DNA from: Deltaproteobacteria bacterium
Lineage (GTDB): Bacteria > Desulfobacterota > Desulfarculia > Adiutricales > Adiutricaceae
Direction: 5' to 3'
NCBI GenBank assembly: GCA_031278835.1
Contig: JAITJP010000005.1
Span: 1-5,890 of the forward strand
DNA: 5,890 bases
Shown: in pieces, positions 4,464-5,890 of the stretch
How the letters are laid out: the number at the start of each line of letters is the position of its first letter
How positions within the stretch are numbered: the first letter of the stretch is position 1
Notes under the pieces: model-generated
What the model was told of the DNA's origin: nothing
Seen by the model: only the letters and a program-made list of their open reading frames with translations
Database searches by the model: none
Made by a program: the position numbers and the translations under genes

Positions 4464-5690
4464 ATGTCCAAGTTGGATCCGCGTTTACCTCTGATTGATG
4501 ACCTAGCCCTTGAAGGCAAGGTGGTCTTGGCCAGGGTTGACCACAACGTGGTCGAAAAAGGCCTGATCAAGGACTCCTTTCGTATTGAGGCCACCTACGG
4601 CCTGATCCATTATCTGGCCAGACGGGGCGCTTTTCCCATTTTAATGACCCATGTGGGTAGGACCAGAGACAAGGAAGGTAACATAAAAACCTCGCCCGAC
4701 ACGGCCGTGACGGCCGTGGTCGACTATCTTAATCGCAAGATAGCCGGAGGTTTCGTCATTCCCGAGCTGCCTATCCACGAAAAACACGGCATCGAGTCCT
4801 TGCCCCTTTCGGCCCTGGAACCGCTTTTGGCCAAACTAAAAAAGCGGGAGATCGGCGGCATCTATTTGCCCAATACCCGCTGGTTTGCCGGCGAGGAGTC
4901 CAAAGACGACAAAACCAAGGCCCTGGCCAAGGATCTGGGGGCTCTGGCCGATTTTTACGTTAACGACGCCTTTGGCTCTTGGCAGCCCCACGCCTCGACT
5001 TTTGAGGTGGCCCAGGTCTTGCCCTCGGCGGCCGGCTTTTTGATGCAAAAAGAACTCATTCACCTGGACCTGGTCCTTAATCCCACCAGCCCGTTTTTGG
5101 CCGTGGTGGCCGGATCCAAGTATGACACCAAGATCGGTCCGCTAAATAAGCTCTATGAAAAAGTCGATCAGCTGATCCTGGGCGGGGTTATCTATAACGC
5201 CTTTCTGGCCGCCAAATACGGCATTGAGGTCAAAGGCGTGGCCCAGGAAGACGTGGATCTGGCCAAGGGTCTGGTGGAAAAAGACCAGGCCGCCGGAAAG
5301 ATCCTAGAACCCGGGGCCCTGATCGAGTCCGAAACCCTGGATCGAAGCGATCCGGCCAAAGTCAAGGTGGTTAAGGTCTCCGACTTCAAGCCTGGCCAGA
5401 AATATCAGTACTTTTTGGACGTGGCCCCGGAATCCTTTGAGGCCCCGGCCCTGGCCCAGGCCCTGGCTTCGGCCCAGACCATCTTCGTTAACGCCGTCAT
5501 GGGCCTGACCCCTTATTTCCCGGAGGGTAGCGCCAGGATTTACTCGGAGATCGCCAAAAACAAAAAGGCCCGCAAGCTTTTTGGTGGCGGCGACACCTTA
5601 ACCGAGCTGAAAAACCTGACCCCGGGTGTTTATTTGGAGGCCCTCGATGACGAGAGCTATTATTTCTTTACCGGCGGCGGGGCCGTTTGA
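4464..5690 (+). CDS. pgk: Phosphoglycerate kinase, divergent; C-terminus displaced by a frameshift
   Basis: Catalyses 1,3-bisphosphoglycerate + ADP = 3-phosphoglycerate + ATP in cytosolic glycolysis/gluconeogenesis. Family landmarks in order: RVDHNV (24-29, Asp26 and Asn28 as in RVDFNVP), Arg40, THVGR (62-66), PNTRWFAGEE (136-145), VNDAFGS (166-172), PHAST (175-179), LPSAAGFLMQKEL (186-198), GSKYDTKIG (217-225, Lys219 and Lys223 of the nucleotide site), LDVAPES (318-324), GGGDT (374-378) and TGGGA (403-407). Differences from the usual enzyme include the block normally read HRAHAST: here WQPHAST, one residue shorter, with Gln in place of the substrate-binding Arg. WNGPMG is VNAVMG. The stop at 5688 cuts the protein at residue 408; the missing C-terminal 20 residues follow in the -1 frame. 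A strong ribosome site (AAGGAG) supports the ATG. A pgpA-like gene follows. Confidence 0.9.
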   Translation: MSKLDPRLPLIDDLALEGKVVLARVDHNVVEKGLIKDSFRIEATYGLIHYLARRGAFPILMTHVGRTRDKEGNIKTSPDTAVTAVVDYLNRKIAGGFVIPELPIHEKHGIESLPLSALEPLLAKLKKREIGGIYLPNTRWFAGEESKDDKTKALAKDLGALADFYVNDAFGSWQPHASTFEVAQVLPSAAGFLMQKELIHLDLVLNPTSPFLAVVAGSKYDTKIGPLNKLYEKVDQLILGGVIYNAFLAAKYGIEVKGVAQEDVDLAKGLVEKDQAAGKILEPGALIESETLDRSDPAKVKVVKVSDFKPGQKYQYFLDVAPESFEAPALAQALASAQTIFVNAVMGLTPYFPEGSARIYSEIAKNKKARKLFGGGDTLTELKNLTPGVYLEALDDESYYFFTGGGAV

Positions 5691-5749
5691 CCGCCATCGA
5701 AAGCGGCGCCTACGGTCTTAAACCGGTGGCCGCCCTCTTAAAAGCCTAA
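5687..5749 (+). other. Out-of-frame C-terminal tail of phosphoglycerate kinase
   Basis: Reading one base back from the last in-frame codon (GTT, 5685-5687) gives LT followed by AIESGAYGLKPVAALLKA and a TAA at 5747-5749. This is the expected end of a phosphoglycerate kinase (TGGGA-x-aliphatic ... GLKPVxALL). One extra T in the TTT at 5686-5688 restores a 428-residue protein. The site has no recognisable slippery heptamer (GCC GTT TGA), so an assembly error or a true one-base deletion is likelier than programmed frameshifting. Confidence 0.85.
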
Positions 5750-5771
5750 TTGGCCCCAATCGAAGTGAGCC

Positions 5772-5890
5772 ATGGACGAGACCAAAAAAAGCTGGTTTGA
5801 CCAAAAGGCCGAATGGATTTGGAGTTTGGCTGGCCTGGGTTTCATACCCATCTATCATTCCTTTTGGGGGGCCCTTTTGGGCTTACCACT
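5772..5890 (+). CDS. N-terminus of a membrane protein, phosphatidylglycerophosphatase A-like (cut by window edge)
   Basis: Thirty-nine codons run open to the edge of the window. After a charged start (MDETKKSW) comes a hydrophobic stretch reading GLGFIPIYHSFWGALLGLP. Its spacing matches the start of PgpA proteins (G-x-G-x-x-P ... G-x-L-x-x-x-P; E. coli PgpA has GSGLSPIVPGTMGSL), though the usual PGT is replaced by HSF. PgpA dephosphorylates phosphatidylglycerophosphate to phosphatidylglycerol in the inner membrane. The start lies 22 bases after the TAA of the pgk tail, so co-transcription with pgk is likely. The ribosome site is weak (AAGTGAG). With so little sequence another small membrane protein remains possible. 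Confidence 0.45.
   Translation, partial: MDETKKSWFDQKAEWIWSLAGLGFIPIYHSFWGALLGLP

Noticed and set aside
4836..5389. Two minus frames inside pgk
   Set aside because: Antisense shadows of a well-supported gene.
5680..5692. Programmed -1 frameshift in pgk
   Set aside because: GCC GTT TGA has no X-XXY-YYZ slippery heptamer, and the P-site Val codon would not re-pair one base back; an indel is simpler.
1..5890. CRISPR array, tRNA or rRNA genes, insertion-sequence transposase
   Set aside because: No regularly spaced direct repeats, no tRNA- or rRNA-like sequence and no transposase frame were seen on either strand.

Overview
The window looks like a chromosomal piece of a Gram-negative bacterium. 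A secreted protein ending in aromatic-x-Phe (an outer-membrane beta-barrel signature) implies an outer membrane. Coding DNA is GC-rich and heavily biased to GGCC and GCC codons, while several spacers are very AT-rich. I cannot place the organism firmly from sequence alone; a host-associated or deltaproteobacteria-like lineage is only a guess. Gene density is low, with about half of the window non-coding, and much of that carries inverted repeats.

Layout, left to right. (1) 1-453, minus strand: N-terminal half-domain of an ABC-F ATPase of the Lsa/Vga antibiotic-resistance type, cut by the window edge, with a strongly altered Walker B motif. (2) 454-about 1100: its upstream region. On the minus strand I can read a near-consensus promoter (1053-1081), a structured RNA of about 190 nt ending in an intrinsic terminator (858-883), a possible 38-codon leader ORF (732-616) and a second terminator-like hairpin (542-576) just before the ABC-F start. 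This fits either an independent small RNA plus a leader, or one long attenuated leader. (3) 1101-1531: no convincing gene. (4) 1532-2776, minus: a monocistronic exported, probably outer-membrane beta-barrel protein. (5) 2777-3571: long spacer with an AT-rich core and two inverted repeats. (6) 3572-3967, plus: promoter, leader hairpin, a small four-Cys-pair zinc-ribbon protein and a GC-rich hairpin. (7) 3968-4463: spacer holding a roughly 106-nt extended hairpin. (8) 4464-5690, plus: a divergent phosphoglycerate kinase whose last 20 residues are displaced into the -1 frame (to 5749). (9) 5772-end, plus: start of a membrane protein resembling phosphatidylglycerophosphatase A.

The genes do not form one pathway. 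pgk and the pgpA-like gene are probably co-transcribed (the spacer after the pgk tail is 22 bases). The others appear to be single transcription units with their own leaders. The points most worth checking are the pgk frameshift, the minus-strand RNA and attenuator architecture in front of the ABC-F gene, the hairpin RNA ahead of pgk, and the ABC-F Walker B degeneration at a (TTTAC)3 repeat.
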